This document shows positions 54,463 through 64,000 of a DNA stretch of 64,000 nucleotides, one piece after another. The first letter of the stretch is position 1. Every line of letters begins with the position of its first letter. A program made the translations under genes and the position numbers. The notes beneath the pieces were generated by a model. That model made no database searches. It was given only the letters and a program-made list of their open reading frames with translations, and was not told the DNA's origin. Source of the DNA: Antitrichia curtipendula (taxonomy: Eukaryota; Streptophyta; Bryopsida; Hypnales; Leucodontaceae). The stretch lies in assembly GCA_951230915.1 (NCBI GenBank), contig OX579633.1, positions 744,001 through 808,000 on the forward strand, in the 5' to 3' direction.

Positions 54463-56610
54463 ATGCCTCGTAGAAGGTCTTTTACACTGGACCTCGACAG
54501 CCGAAGCGCCATAGACACGGCGCTGCACCGCTGTGACAGGAGATTTGCAGTGGGCGTGGTCCGAAGTAGAGACACCGGGCAAGTGCTTTACTTGGAGGCG
54601 GGCAAGGACTTTGTTGACACACTGCTCAGCTTCCTGCTTCTGCCTCTCGGCACCATCATCCACATGCTCTCTACAGGTAGTGCAACTTACAATGGTCGTA
54701 CGTTACGCTCATTCTTCAGATTTTATGTCAGTGGATTAACGGAATTGACTTTACATGTAAACTGGCGTTGTCCCATGCGACATTTTGATATTGAAATGAG
54801 CTTGATCAGTGAATTGATAGATATGCAAGGTAATATTGAAATCAATTGCATTAAATTCACAACATTTGTGCACCGCTAAGTTAGAGCATTCCCACTTCCC
54901 AATTCCGATCGCTAGATTATTTTATTTGTTTCCTTGCTTGAAGGTCCATTGTGCTATTGTCATGGACTTGTGCCAGTTTAACGAAATTGACGTTTTAATA
55001 ATTATGTGGTGAATTCGAGGGGGTCGATCTCGTACGGGTGAGTGGGTGACTTCCGATCTCTTGATTATTTAGAGCTCTATGATGGAGTCTCACAATTCCG
55101 GAACTCTGCGTCTACATTACTTGGACAACTACTTCAGTCCATCACTTGCTTCATATATAGCAACTCACCTAGCCTGAGTCACCTAGTTAGGAACTTAGAA
55201 TTGAAAAAAAAGTTCGAGAATTTCATTTTGAGTTTCACAGGGAATTCTGAGACTCGAAAAGGAAATAGAATGTGGGACTCAATGCACACGTTTTCTCGAG
55301 AAGCTCATAAGAGATAGACACTCATAATATTCGTTCCTGTATCTGAGTAAAGATTTCCACTTTACGAGCGAGGATCATCGAAGCCTGAGTTTTACATGGT
55401 GGATGTAATTTCCTAGTGTGAATGTGTTGATCTTAGTGATGTACATAATGAGACCATTGAAGAATATATGAGTTCGGCAACCTGGTTCAATTATGTAACG
55501 GACGCAAGTCGATGTATTGTTAGCGTTTATTTGTGCAATATGAGGACGACTCGGAACTGGATGATCAAATTTTTGCAGGTGTTCCGCAAGAGCAGCCTAA
55601 TGTTGCAATTTCGAGCATCTTTAAAAGCGTCGAGAAGCTAGACAGGGAACTGCTCCACGTGGACAGAAACTTTATCCTTGCGCAACCCAGACCTGCAGCC
55701 AACAACCCATCAGGCTTAAGCAAAGCTTCCACATCGACAGGACTGCTCCACCTTTGCCAGGACGCCGATGCGGCCAAGAGGCCCAGTCAGCCTAAGAAGA
55801 AGCTGTATCTTCCAGAACAGTTTCACAAGTGTAATAACTGCACTAGTCTCTCCAGTAAAAGAGGAACTCGCTGTTACACTTGTTGGCCTGAGAATGGGCC
55901 TTATAATTCCAACTACAAGTTTCGTGACGGTCCGTATTATCTCTCCGCCGAAGAGGTCCAAAGACAGGATGATTTTATTGCAGCGCAAGAGCCAGAGGAG
56001 GAGTACAATAGCGCCACCGGAGTGGGATTTGTGAAAGAGAATATTGTGTTTATGGTTACTGACAAATTGAAGATCATGCCTTCTACTACGAGCGAAAGCA
56101 TGGGCGTGCTGAAGGAAATGAAAGTCAATTCCTTAGCCGACTTGGAGAGTAAGAAGATCACCGTGACCATCACTCAGGTAATGGGCAAGGTCTTCAAACA
56201 GATGTGATACCGTATTTGAGTTTTCGTACTTAAAGTATCTGATTAATGAGTGTATGTTTCATGCCAATTTTGGAATTTGGATTTGTTTAGATTACCACCA
56301 TGCCAGTGGTCCCAATTGTGATATAGAAGTTGCTAATTATAGGTGGGCTTTTTGCTAATTACTATTAGCCACATTTGTGAGCACTGATTAATACATGATT
56401 GAGCTTGACAGATAAGAATTGGTGTCTGGTGCTATAAATGACCACTGGCAGGTGCTGCAGTTGCTTCGATCTGCACTGACCTCCAACAGCTGCCTCAACG
56501 ATGTCTTCGGAAGTGGAGATACTAGCAGAACTCCTGGAGCATCTAGCTCCTCGGAAATGCATGGTACTACAGCAAAATTCCAGGAGCTCCTAATTCCTCG
56601 TAATTTGTAG
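54463..56610 (+). CDS. DUF674-family protein, gene E (apparently intact)
   Basis: Predicted exons are 54463-54676, 55579-56177 and 56452-56610, giving 323 residues; all introns are GT-AG with phases 1 and 0, as in the paralogues. Exon 1: MPRRRSFTLDLDSRSAIDTA, then GQVLYLEAGKDFVDTLLSFL and LPLGTIIHMLSTG. Exon 2: AISSIFKSVEKLDRELLHVD, a basic linker, CX2C (CNNC) and CX2C (CYTC) about 13 residues apart, GPYYLSAEEVQ, GFVKENIVFMVTDKLKIMP and VNSLADLE. Exon 3: VLQLLRSALTSNSCLNDVFG, then a Ser-rich tail to PRNL. The ATG sits in CCACCATGCC, a favourable context. The role is unknown. The exon-3 acceptor (TGGCAG|GTG) is supported because the sequence just upstream contains a stop in frame. Confidence 0.85.
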
Positions 56611-57100
56611 TAGCTATGCACATCCGAAGAACTGCGGAGTTTTGACGTTCACCATCCGCACCGTTTGTAGAGGATTTAGATTATCGATGCACATGCCAGA
56701 TTGAAAGCTTTTGTAATGATTTTGTTTTATTTGGCAAGTTTTTGTAAGAGTACTACTTGAAGGTGAAGGTTAGTACGTAGTGCAAATTTTCCGCTGTCTT
56801 TGAAATGAAGACTACAAATAGAAACTCAAGTATTCGCTCCAAGTGGGCTATGGATACATTTTGGAAAATCATTCTGAACTATCAGTACAGTTTGATGATT
56901 AGTGCTTCTAATGATAAGTTGTTAACTCTTATATTAAAAGCAAACTATTGCACGGATTGATACGTCTCATTTTCATATGCACATTCTTGCATTCATTTGT
57001 TCTTGCTAAAGCCTTATTACCTTAATGACATCATATCCACACATCTTTTCAGTGAAACCTTCCACCTTGATGAAACCTTTTTGGTGATGTTGCATTGCAA
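56611..57100 (+). repeat. 3' flank of gene E shared with genes A and F
   Basis: TTTTGACGTTCACCATCCGC, CAGATTGAAAGCTTTTGTAA, GAAACTCAAGTATTCGCTCC and AAGTGGGCTATGG match downstream sequence of gene A (about 16180-16385), and their complements lie downstream of gene F. The transcript end of gene E should be here. Confidence 0.65.
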
Positions 57101-57480
57101 CTGGCTATCACGCGCCGTTCTAGTTATCTTTGAAGTGCAAATTGTTAACACACCATCCGAATTTTGGAAGTAGTATTGAGATACAATTTAACCAATTCTA
57201 TCAGACAGAAGAAATACGAGATTCCGCAATATCTAATGCAACGCCATCTTGTTGCAAATGTTGCAAAGTGGTGCTTTTTCCACGGTTCTGCCCAGAGCTG
57301 CAGGTTCACTTGGATTCCTGTTCAAATGATTCCAGTCGATACATCCCACTTCATCAGGCCGGGATGATCGATCTAAGAATCATAGATAGATCGAATTACA
57401 TATACCATTCCTTGTATTTCAGCAACTTATGGCCATGACTAGGAAAGTAGGAAGCCATCAGAAAACAAACTGACTGATTA
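57101..57480 (-). pseudogene. Remnant of a B/C-type DUF674 gene: intron 1 end and exon 2 start
   Basis: CAGAGCTGCAGGTTCACTTG, GATTCCTGTTCAAATGATTC and GATCGATCTAAGAATCATAG align with 27890-27985 and 33410-33660, the exon-2 acceptor and intron of genes B and C. Read on the minus strand, the exon begins after GAACAG with GAATCCAAGTGAACC. A TGCAACATTTGCAAC block may be the Cys-rich segment, but most of exon 2, exon 3 and exon 1 are gone or unrecognisable. The plus-strand frame 57130-57438 is not a gene. Confidence 0.6.
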
Positions 57481-57972
57481 ATATATATTCAAGCTGAAGA
57501 CATTTGACACAATGCTTGATAGCAAGCAGATAATTTGTTCGATTCAGTGAGTGAATAGACATGATTCTGTTCATGCTAGCTTTAGCTAAGCTTTAGAGCC
57601 TTGCTTCAACACGAGCGAGCTCCAAGTCACCGAGACAACTACGGGCAATCAGCAACACAGGTAACTTATTTAATGAATGAAATGCTCTATCGAGATTCTA
57701 AGTTATATTAAGCTTATGCTGAGCACTGAATTTTCACTGCATGACCAGAAGCTTTTTCATGTAAGTTACGTAAGCAGAACGTCAATTGTTTCAGCTTCGA
57801 AATGTCAGCGTACTTTCTAATTTCAGAGGGCCAAAAGTGATTGACATAATTGAAGTGCATAAAACTCTAAAAAAGTAGGACCGGTGTGGATCTACGTTCC
57901 AGGCATTTAATATAGTGAAAGCGCGAATTTCTTGAAATTTCGCCTTCTTAACGAATAAAGAGATGACGACTA
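57481..57972 (-). repeat. Upstream flank of the DUF674 remnant
   Basis: 57825-57880 contains the complement of the conserved upstream block (TAGAGTTTTATGCACTTCAA). The rest lacks an identifiable exon 1. This indicates the remnant once had normal gene organisation on the minus strand. Confidence 0.5.
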
Positions 57973-58300
57973 AGGTAGGAGGTCCATAAACCGCTCATCC
58001 ATAAACCGCTCATCTAAGAGCTGAAGCTGACTTTGGGGGAGGTAGAACTTCTTAAAATATTTTTCAGTAAATTTTTCTTGAAAGTCAAGAGAAATTGGCA
58101 TCTAACCCAAGTTGTTTCATATCTTTTGAAGCTTTGTTGAATTAGTTATGAATTTCTGAGGTTGCAGAAAAGTGCATTTTTGTGGGCTCTAAAACCGACC
58201 ACCTCCTCAAATGCACACCACTTGTACATTGAAAAGTGCAAAATGTACCTCTAGAGCTTAATTGGTTTTAGAACCCGCTCCATTTTAGGACCTCCTACCT
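57973..58300. mobile_element. MITE with AGGTAGGAGGTCC ends (copy 3, best preserved)
   Basis: Left AGGTAGGAGGTCCATAAACC, right complement AGGTAGGAGGTCCTAAAATG; TA at 57971-57972 and 58301-58302. A 14-bp piece of the left end (CCATAAACCGCTCAT) is duplicated in tandem. The interior matches copies at 29341-29661 and 41382-42991. Noncoding. Confidence 0.9.
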
Positions 58301-58302
58301 TA

Positions 58303-59200
58303 GTATTCGACCTAGCCTAGTAAAAACGCTTGGAGCTTGATCGCTAGAAATCTTTCTGTATTTTATTATAGAATTTAGTATGTAATACATGTTCAATGAA
58401 GTGCTCAATCGTTATTTAATAAATATATGTTCAATTATTTGGTATATGCTAGCTGTTTGGGCCATACAAGTTAGCTTCTTCCATTGCGTATTGACGGCCT
58501 GGCAATGTTAATTTATGAGAGATGGAGAAACTTTTCAGCGTCGTTTAAGGGTTAAATTATCGATTGGGGGTGTTTCATAATTCGTAAAGGATCACTTAAT
58601 GTTTTTGCTGCTGCCGCCAGGACAACTCATTGGATGCACCGGACCTAATTACAGGCGGCAGCGCCAGTTGTCAAATTGATGCACTACTAATTAATTCAGT
58701 GGAGCCCAATTCATGAATGTACCAACTCTATATTCCTTGAAAGAGAAGTTCATTAAACTTTCAATTAAAGAATGCAAAAAAACGCCAAAATTCAAGGCAG
58801 AACCATCTGCCTGTCCTACGTTACGTGGTTCATTTGTATGTGAATGCATGCAATGACTTACGTTACATGAATGTATAAATCTCCGGTGGTGGTGGCGGGG
58901 ATAAATCACATATTACCCAATTTAAACCAATGACGGTTTAATGGTAAATTAACAGGTGTGAATCACAACTTGGCGGCCGTAGTACGTACTTCACTGACAA
59001 AGTCATTTGAACCTAAATTTTATATTCCTACATACAGTGATTTGGAGGTCGGATCCAGACAGTTCTTCATTTTTCGAGGTCTCAAGTGAAGTAGGATATG
59101 ACGACTCGGACACGAATTTCAATTCCCAATTACGCTCATTAATCTAGTCTAAACCATCACTTTGTAGTCTAGAGCCAAGTTCGATCGTCAGCGCAGATTT
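58303..59200. other. Intergenic DNA with duplicated DUF674 upstream flank
   Basis: 58470-58720 (GCTTCTTCCATTGCGTATTG, ACGGCCTGGCAATGTTAATT, GCCAGTTGTCAAATTGATGC, GTGGAGCCCAATTCATGAAT) is the uninterrupted version of a block that is split by a MITE at 7.8 kb and by the Harbinger element at 35-41 kb. No gene is supported. Confidence 0.55.
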
Positions 59201-59234
59201 CGATACAGGTTATGTTTCTCAGACGATCTTAAGT

Positions 59235-59679
59235 GTGAACTCAACCAAGGTGCCTCTACTTTTGCATTTTTTTCATAAGCTCTGGCCAAATGGTCAAGGA
59301 ATATCGATCTATCAGTATTGGAGTACGTACCGTGAGGTGCGTGGGTGTTACTTTGCTTCACAATCGATCTATTCTATAACTCAGTCGCCTCATGATGGTA
59401 AGTATCTCATTTTTATTCTGAATTGCTTGGTTCCCTGGCAAGCTGGCCGAATTAATTGCTCAGTATATTTGTGAAGGTTTCTAGTCAGGTAGAGTCTCCA
59501 TTAACCATACAGCAGATTAACTTAGATGTATATGATCCATTGACCAAACAGGAGAAATTTGATTTGTCTTAAGTATGTAAACACTTACTCTACTGACATT
59601 AGGCTTTTGGCTATTGATTTTAATCTTCACAGGCCAGGAGGAGCAGCATCCAAATCCTTCAACAAGTGCAGCCAGGAAC
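59235..59679 (+). CDS. Candidate spliced fragment of an unknown gene (two exons)
   Basis: A plus-strand frame ends at 59397 with a strong donor (GATG|GTAAGTAT). After a 235-bp intron ending TTTTAATCTTCACAG, a 47-nt exon (59633-59679) keeps the frame open (GQEEQHPNPSTSAARN) and ends at another good donor (AAC|GTAAGCAA). Phases agree. The upstream exon has no clear start; its wording (STYREVRGCYFASQSIYSITQSP) matches no family I know. No following exon was found. Splice signals are the only support. Confidence 0.3.
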
Positions 59680-60497
59680 GTAAGCAAGGAGTTCAGTCGG
59701 GTCTGGTACGATAGGGGTATTTGAGGGGCTGATAGTCTCCTCTCCCCTAAGTGGAAATTAGCCCCCACTCTTGCTTCGAATCTCATCCATTTTGTCTTGG
59801 ACCCTGGCTGAGTGCCTCTCCGCTTGTTCTCCACTTTTATTTGATGCTTACTTTCTTTCAAACATAGAACTTAAAGCTCGAAGTTCACCTACTTAGTTGT
59901 GAGGTGAATGGAACCTCTCTCTTGCTGCCTAGTCAGTGAATGGATTCTTTGCATTGTAACTCAACTGTCGTTTGGAATATGTTGGAGAGGAAATTTCTGC
60001 CATGGAGTGCATTATTACATTGAGGGCTAGGGATGTATATATTCTTGGTCGACGAACAGGCAATTCAGCTAGAGCCAAATCATTAATTGATCAATACTGA
60101 AAAATGACTCTGGTTGATATTCAATCCTAGAATGCATATAGGGTAGTCATGAAGTTCTAGTCTGTGAGATGTAGCGAGATTTGGTACGTATGATGAGAAG
60201 CTCAAATCATCGAACTTTATTGATAGTTCTCAATGATTTTCCAAAATCCATACATAGCCCACTTGGAGCGAAATACTGGAGTTCCTATTTGTAGTGTCCT
60301 GTTCAACAACAGCGAAAATGTGAACTACACACATCTATCTTCAAGGTAGCAGTCTCACAAAAACTTGCCTAAGCATTGCAAAGCTTTCAATCTGCACGTG
60401 CATCATTAATTAACCGAACTCCTCGAAGTACAAGCGGTGCACATGGCGAACGTCAAAACGTCTATGCATGTCACTGGATATGCAAAGCTACTGGAAA
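59680..60497. repeat. Intergenic DNA including the 3' flank of gene F
   Basis: 60240-60450 contains the complement of the A/E/F 3' flank (CCCACTTGGAGCGAAATACT, GTGTCCTGTTCAACAACAGC, GCAAAGCTTTCAATCTGCAC). 59680-60200 shows no recognised gene; a minus-strand frame at 59517-59861 has no motif. Confidence 0.55.
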
Positions 60498-62691
60498 TCA
60501 ATCACAAGGAATTAGGAGCTTCCGGACTTCTGCAGTTGCATCATGCATTTCGGACGAGTTGCTCGTTTTCCCTGGAATTCGACTGGTCTCTCCAGTTCCG
60601 AAGACGTCGTTGAGGCAGCTGTTGGATGTCAGTGCAGATTGAAGTAACTGCAGCACCTGGGCATTTATGGAAACATCCACCAATTCATATCCGTCAAGCA
60701 CTCAAGCTCAATCAGGTAGTATCAGTGTGACAAAATTTAGCAAAAAGTCAAAAACTCCACCAATTCCGAAGGGTTCAATTTGAATTTTTAGCACAGTTAG
60801 CAGTGTTTCTAGAAACTCAAGAAACAATGAATATCACGCTTGAGATCACTGCTAGTAATCTAAACACATACGAATACAAAATACAAAATCTGAAGGAAAT
60901 ATCTTCTCTAACAAACCAATATCACAATAATTTCAAATCCGTCAACTACCATTTCAGTGAACTACATGGATAGAAGCATTGGAGGCTGGAATTACACGAA
61001 TTAATCAGAAACCAGTAATGAAAATTCTGATGTCACATCTATACTACCTGAGTGATCGTCACGTTGATCTTCATACTCTCCAAGTCCGCCAAGGAATTGA
61101 CCTTCATTTCTTTAAGCACGCTCATGCTTTCAGTCGTAGTGGACGGCATGACCTCCAATTTATCAGTAACCATAAACGTAATATTCTCCTTCACAAATCC
61201 CACACCGGTGGCTCGGTTACACTCCTCCACTGGCTCTAGCTCTGCTACCAAATCATCCAGTCTTCGGACCTCCTCGGCAGAGAGAGAATACGGGCCTTCA
61301 ACGAAATTGAAGTTGGAAGTATAAGAATAACCATCGGGACAGCAAGTGAAACAGCGAGCTCCTCTTGCACTGGAAAGTTTCTTGCAGTAATTACACTTGT
61401 ATAACTGTTGGGGTAGGACGAGCTTCTTCTTCGGCGGACTAGGCTCTTTTGCATCGGCGTCCTGGCAAAGGTGGAGCAACCCTGTCGATGTGGAAGCTTT
61501 GCTTAAACCTGATGGGTTGTTGACTGCAGGTCTGGGTGGCGCAAGGATGCAGTTTCTGTCAACGTGGAGCAGTTCGCTATCTAGCTTCTCGACGCTCTTG
61601 AAGATGCTCGAAATCGCACCATTAGGCTTCTCTTGCGGAACACCTGCAGAAAATTTGATCATCAAGTCATTTCGTCCGGCTTCGAGTCCGTTTATTGCAC
61701 AAACATCATCTAAACCACAAGGACCTCATATTGAATCCCCAGTGTGCAAAATGTCCTCCCTGGGTACTTAGATGGTACCACAACCATTGTGTTCGTTAAC
61801 ATTGCTTGCAATACATCGACTTGTGTTCGTTACATATTTACCTAACTCATTCAGATTGCAGAATTACCTTACTAACATCAACAGTTTCAGGAAGTTAAAT
61901 CCACCATACGTAACTCAGACTTCGATTTTCGATCAGGAAGTGGAGATCTCTATATACTCAGATCGATAAACTAAACATAATATTACGAGGGTCGATCTCT
62001 TGTGAACTTCTCGAGAAAACGTGTGTATACTATCCCAATTGACATTCTATTTATTAATGAGTCTCTCAGTTTCCTGTGACGCCCAAAACTTGTCAATCCT
62101 CAATTGCAAGTTACTTTCCTTTTCAATTGGAACTGGGTCAGTCACATGAGTTTGCCATATACAGTATGAAGCAAGTGATTCAAGCAGTTGTCCTAGTAAT
62201 ACAGAGGCACAAATCGAGGGCCGTAGCTGTGAGAAGTACGTACTCACGTTTTCTCCACTCAGGGAAGCTAGCTCCCGTATTTGAGTTAGATCCCCGTGAT
62301 AGTTACTGGCAAATAATCACTCTAATTAAGGGAACGTAACCATATGTAATGAGACGACCCCCTTGACTTCACGACAAAAAAACATACACATGTACGTATT
62401 AATTAGACGTACTGACATGAAACCTGGAGAACTGAATCAACGCAACGAACACTGTTAATTAATTGCGCTACCTGTGGAGGTCATGTGGACGATGGTGCCG
62501 AGAGGCAGAAGCAGGAAGCTGAGAAGCGTGTCCACGAAGTCCTTGCCTGCCTCCAAGTACAACACTTGCCCTGATGTCTTGCTCCGGAATAAGCTCGCTG
62601 GAAAGCTCGTGTCACAGCGGTGCAGTGCTGCGTCTATGGCGCTTCGGCTGTCAAGGTCCCCTGCAAACGCCTTTCTGCAAGCCGGCTTCAT
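60498..62691 (-). CDS. DUF674-family protein, gene F (apparently intact)
   Basis: Predicted exons on the minus strand are 62691-62472, 61643-61048 and 60656-60498, giving 324 residues; introns are GT-AG with phases 1 and 0. Exon 1: MKPACRKAFAGDLDSRSAID, then GQVLYLEAGKDFVDTLLSFL. Exon 2: VPQEKPNGAISSIFKSVEKL, CX2C (CNYC) and CX2C (CFTC), GPYSLSAEEVRRLDDL, GFVKENITFMVTDKLEVMP and VNSLADLE. Exon 3: VLQLLQSALTSNSCLNDVFG and a 32-residue tail ending LLIPCD. The closest paralogue by wording is E, then A. F points toward E, forming an inverted pair. The role is unknown; the CX2C pairs suggest metal binding by inference. Confidence 0.85.
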
Positions 62692-62941
62692 CTTGGTGAC
62701 AGCCGAGCTAACTGGAGAGATGAATTACCTGCCAATCGTTGTTTCCTCAGATTCGATCTACAGAAACCAGCTAGTTAACTTAAGGTATTCCGTCGGAGCT
62801 TACTTTGATCCGCAACTTGATCAATCAAGGCATTCTAACATACTGGAGAGATGAGAAATGCCTGTGAATGTGAGTTTTTTATAGCATTCCGAGCTTCATA
62901 TGTAGGCTATATCTTTCATTCTTTCTCCCTATGTCCCTCTA
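62692..62941 (-). promoter_or_regulatory. Upstream region of gene F
   Basis: A short region before the start codon up to the MITE at 62942. TTTTTTATAGCATTCC near 62875 (plus strand) is AT-rich, but no TATA element can be assigned. CATACTGGAGAGATG and AACTGGAGAGATG form a short direct repeat (62709-62722 and 62837-62852). Confidence 0.35.
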
Positions 62942-63213
62942 AGGTGGGTACACCCAAAACCGCCACTTTTTGCTACTGAGCCTAGTTACTCCTATTAGAC
63001 TGGTCAAATTTTCATATATTCTTGTTGGCAAGTGAAAGGAGGCTCCAACGCACCAGAGAACGTGGCATTTGGACATCGTATGCAAAAGTTATTAAGGGTC
63101 AAAGTTTGTTTCTGAAAGCGCTCCATCCAAATAGGTACATAACTGATTTTGGAAATGTACACAACCTGTAGATGGCGCTTTAAGGTCAGGTGCCATTTTG
63201 GGGGTGCCTACCT
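62942..63213. mobile_element. TA-flanked MITE with AGGTGGGTACACCC ends (copy 2)
   Basis: The left end AGGTGGGTACACCCAAAACC and the right end (complement AGGTAGGCACCCCCAAAATG) lie between TA at 62940-62941 and 63214-63215. It is 272 bp, with a different interior from 10617-11147 despite the shared ends. It sits about 250 bp upstream of gene F. Confidence 0.8.
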
Positions 63214-64000
63214 TAAAGCCTCCAAAAAAACCTTCCCGATGAGGGATTAACTGTATTTTGAATCTTTGTGCCAGTGATACATGCATTCAAGAACCAAAAA
63301 CCCATCCCCTAGATCTATGCAAAATTTGTAACTTAGGCTTTTTTTCCATCAAACTCCCCTTAAGTTGTCAATTCTATTGTAAATTGCAAAAATTCTAGAA
63401 ATTATTTTTTCCTAAATATTTAATCAGAGGATCTTGTACTAAATTAGTATAAAATATTTACATTTGAAAGGAAGAAAATTGTTTTATTTGCTCCTTACCT
63501 GACTGGCTGACTAAATTCTAAGGCTTTGAACCTTCTTAGATTAAGATTTTGTACTACTAAAACTAAAGTTTAAAAAATTATTTTGAAGAATTGAATTGAA
63601 AGTCTAAAAAAATTTCAAAAAACACATGCATGTTGCATGGTTGTCATTCTTTAAAAATTGTTGAGTAGAAACAAGTATGAGATTGAAGGAAAAACTAAAT
63701 TGTTTATAGGTCAAAGATGAAATTGAAACACAATAATCCCAACATGAGATTGTTCTATCAAGCAAACTAAACCTTGTTGGGATTTTTTTCTTAAAAAAAT
63801 TATCAAAATTGCATTCAAAAATAAATTTTGTAAGTTAATTTTTCAAGAAAATGCTTAGATTGTCCTCAAAACAAGATTGTTGATAACTTTCTCATTGCTA
63901 GTCCAAATAGAATGAATCACAATTTTTTATGGAAACAAAAATATTTTCTATAAAAAAATATTAAAATTTTATTTTGACTTTTGTTTTATTTTTTTTGTAC
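63214..64000. other. AT-rich intergenic DNA
   Basis: No gene or defined repeat is visible to the end of the window; long A and T runs dominate after 63400. Confidence 0.55.

Overview
The window is nuclear DNA of a land plant. The evidence is spliced genes with GT-AG introns, several genes of the plant family DUF674 (Pfam PF05056), a Sua5/YrdC gene with a long organelle-type N-terminal extension, and plant-type Harbinger and Stowaway elements. I cannot name the species. The DNA is A+T-rich and gene-poor, dominated by small inverted-repeat transposons. I saw no rRNA, tRNA, CRISPR array, prokaryotic gene or retroviral gag/pol.

Layout. 0.7-2.2 kb: an unrecognised plant gene cut by a MITE. 2.2-14 kb: AT-rich DNA with many MITEs, one 3' remnant of a DUF674 gene (about 6 kb) and a 1.26-kb Harbinger-like element. 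14.36-16.08 kb: DUF674 gene A (+). 17.2-18.5 kb: DUF674 pseudogene D (-). 19.1-20.1 kb: Sua5/YrdC gene (-). 20.8-25.6 kb: duplicated exon-like blocks, a tandem array and plain AT-rich DNA. 25.65-26.26 kb: a Stowaway MITE. 26.9-28.5 kb: DUF674 gene B (-). 29.3-31.7 kb: MITEs. 32.4-34.2 kb: DUF674 gene C (-). 35.0-41.0 kb: a complete Harbinger transposon with both usual genes, both damaged. 41.4-54.1 kb: nested MITEs and very large foldback elements. 54.5-56.6 kb: DUF674 gene E (+). About 57.2 kb: another DUF674 remnant. 60.5-62.7 kb: DUF674 gene F (-), an inverted partner of E. The rest is AT-rich.

The DUF674 copies share one structure: exon 1 of 214-220 nt with the GQVLYLEAGKDFVD motif, a phase-1 intron, exon 2 of 530-599 nt with a CX2C...CX2C zinc-ribbon-like segment and a GFVKEN/FVKVN motif, a phase-0 intron, and a short exon 3 coding (V/I)LQLL.S.L. 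They fall into two subfamilies: A/E/F and B/C/D. Their flanks are duplicated too, so they arose by segmental duplication and inversion. E and F look intact. A and C have altered C-termini. D and the 6-kb and 57-kb copies are dead.

The other main theme is the mobile-element layer. At least ten inverted-repeat elements of about seven unrelated interiors all begin with AGGT-type termini and sit between TA dinucleotides, which suggests mobilisation by one related transposase. A foldback element of about 600 bp occurs six times, twice as the core of a TAA-flanked Harbinger-like element. Coordinates of repeats were read by eye and may be off by a few bases; exon junctions were checked for reading frame.
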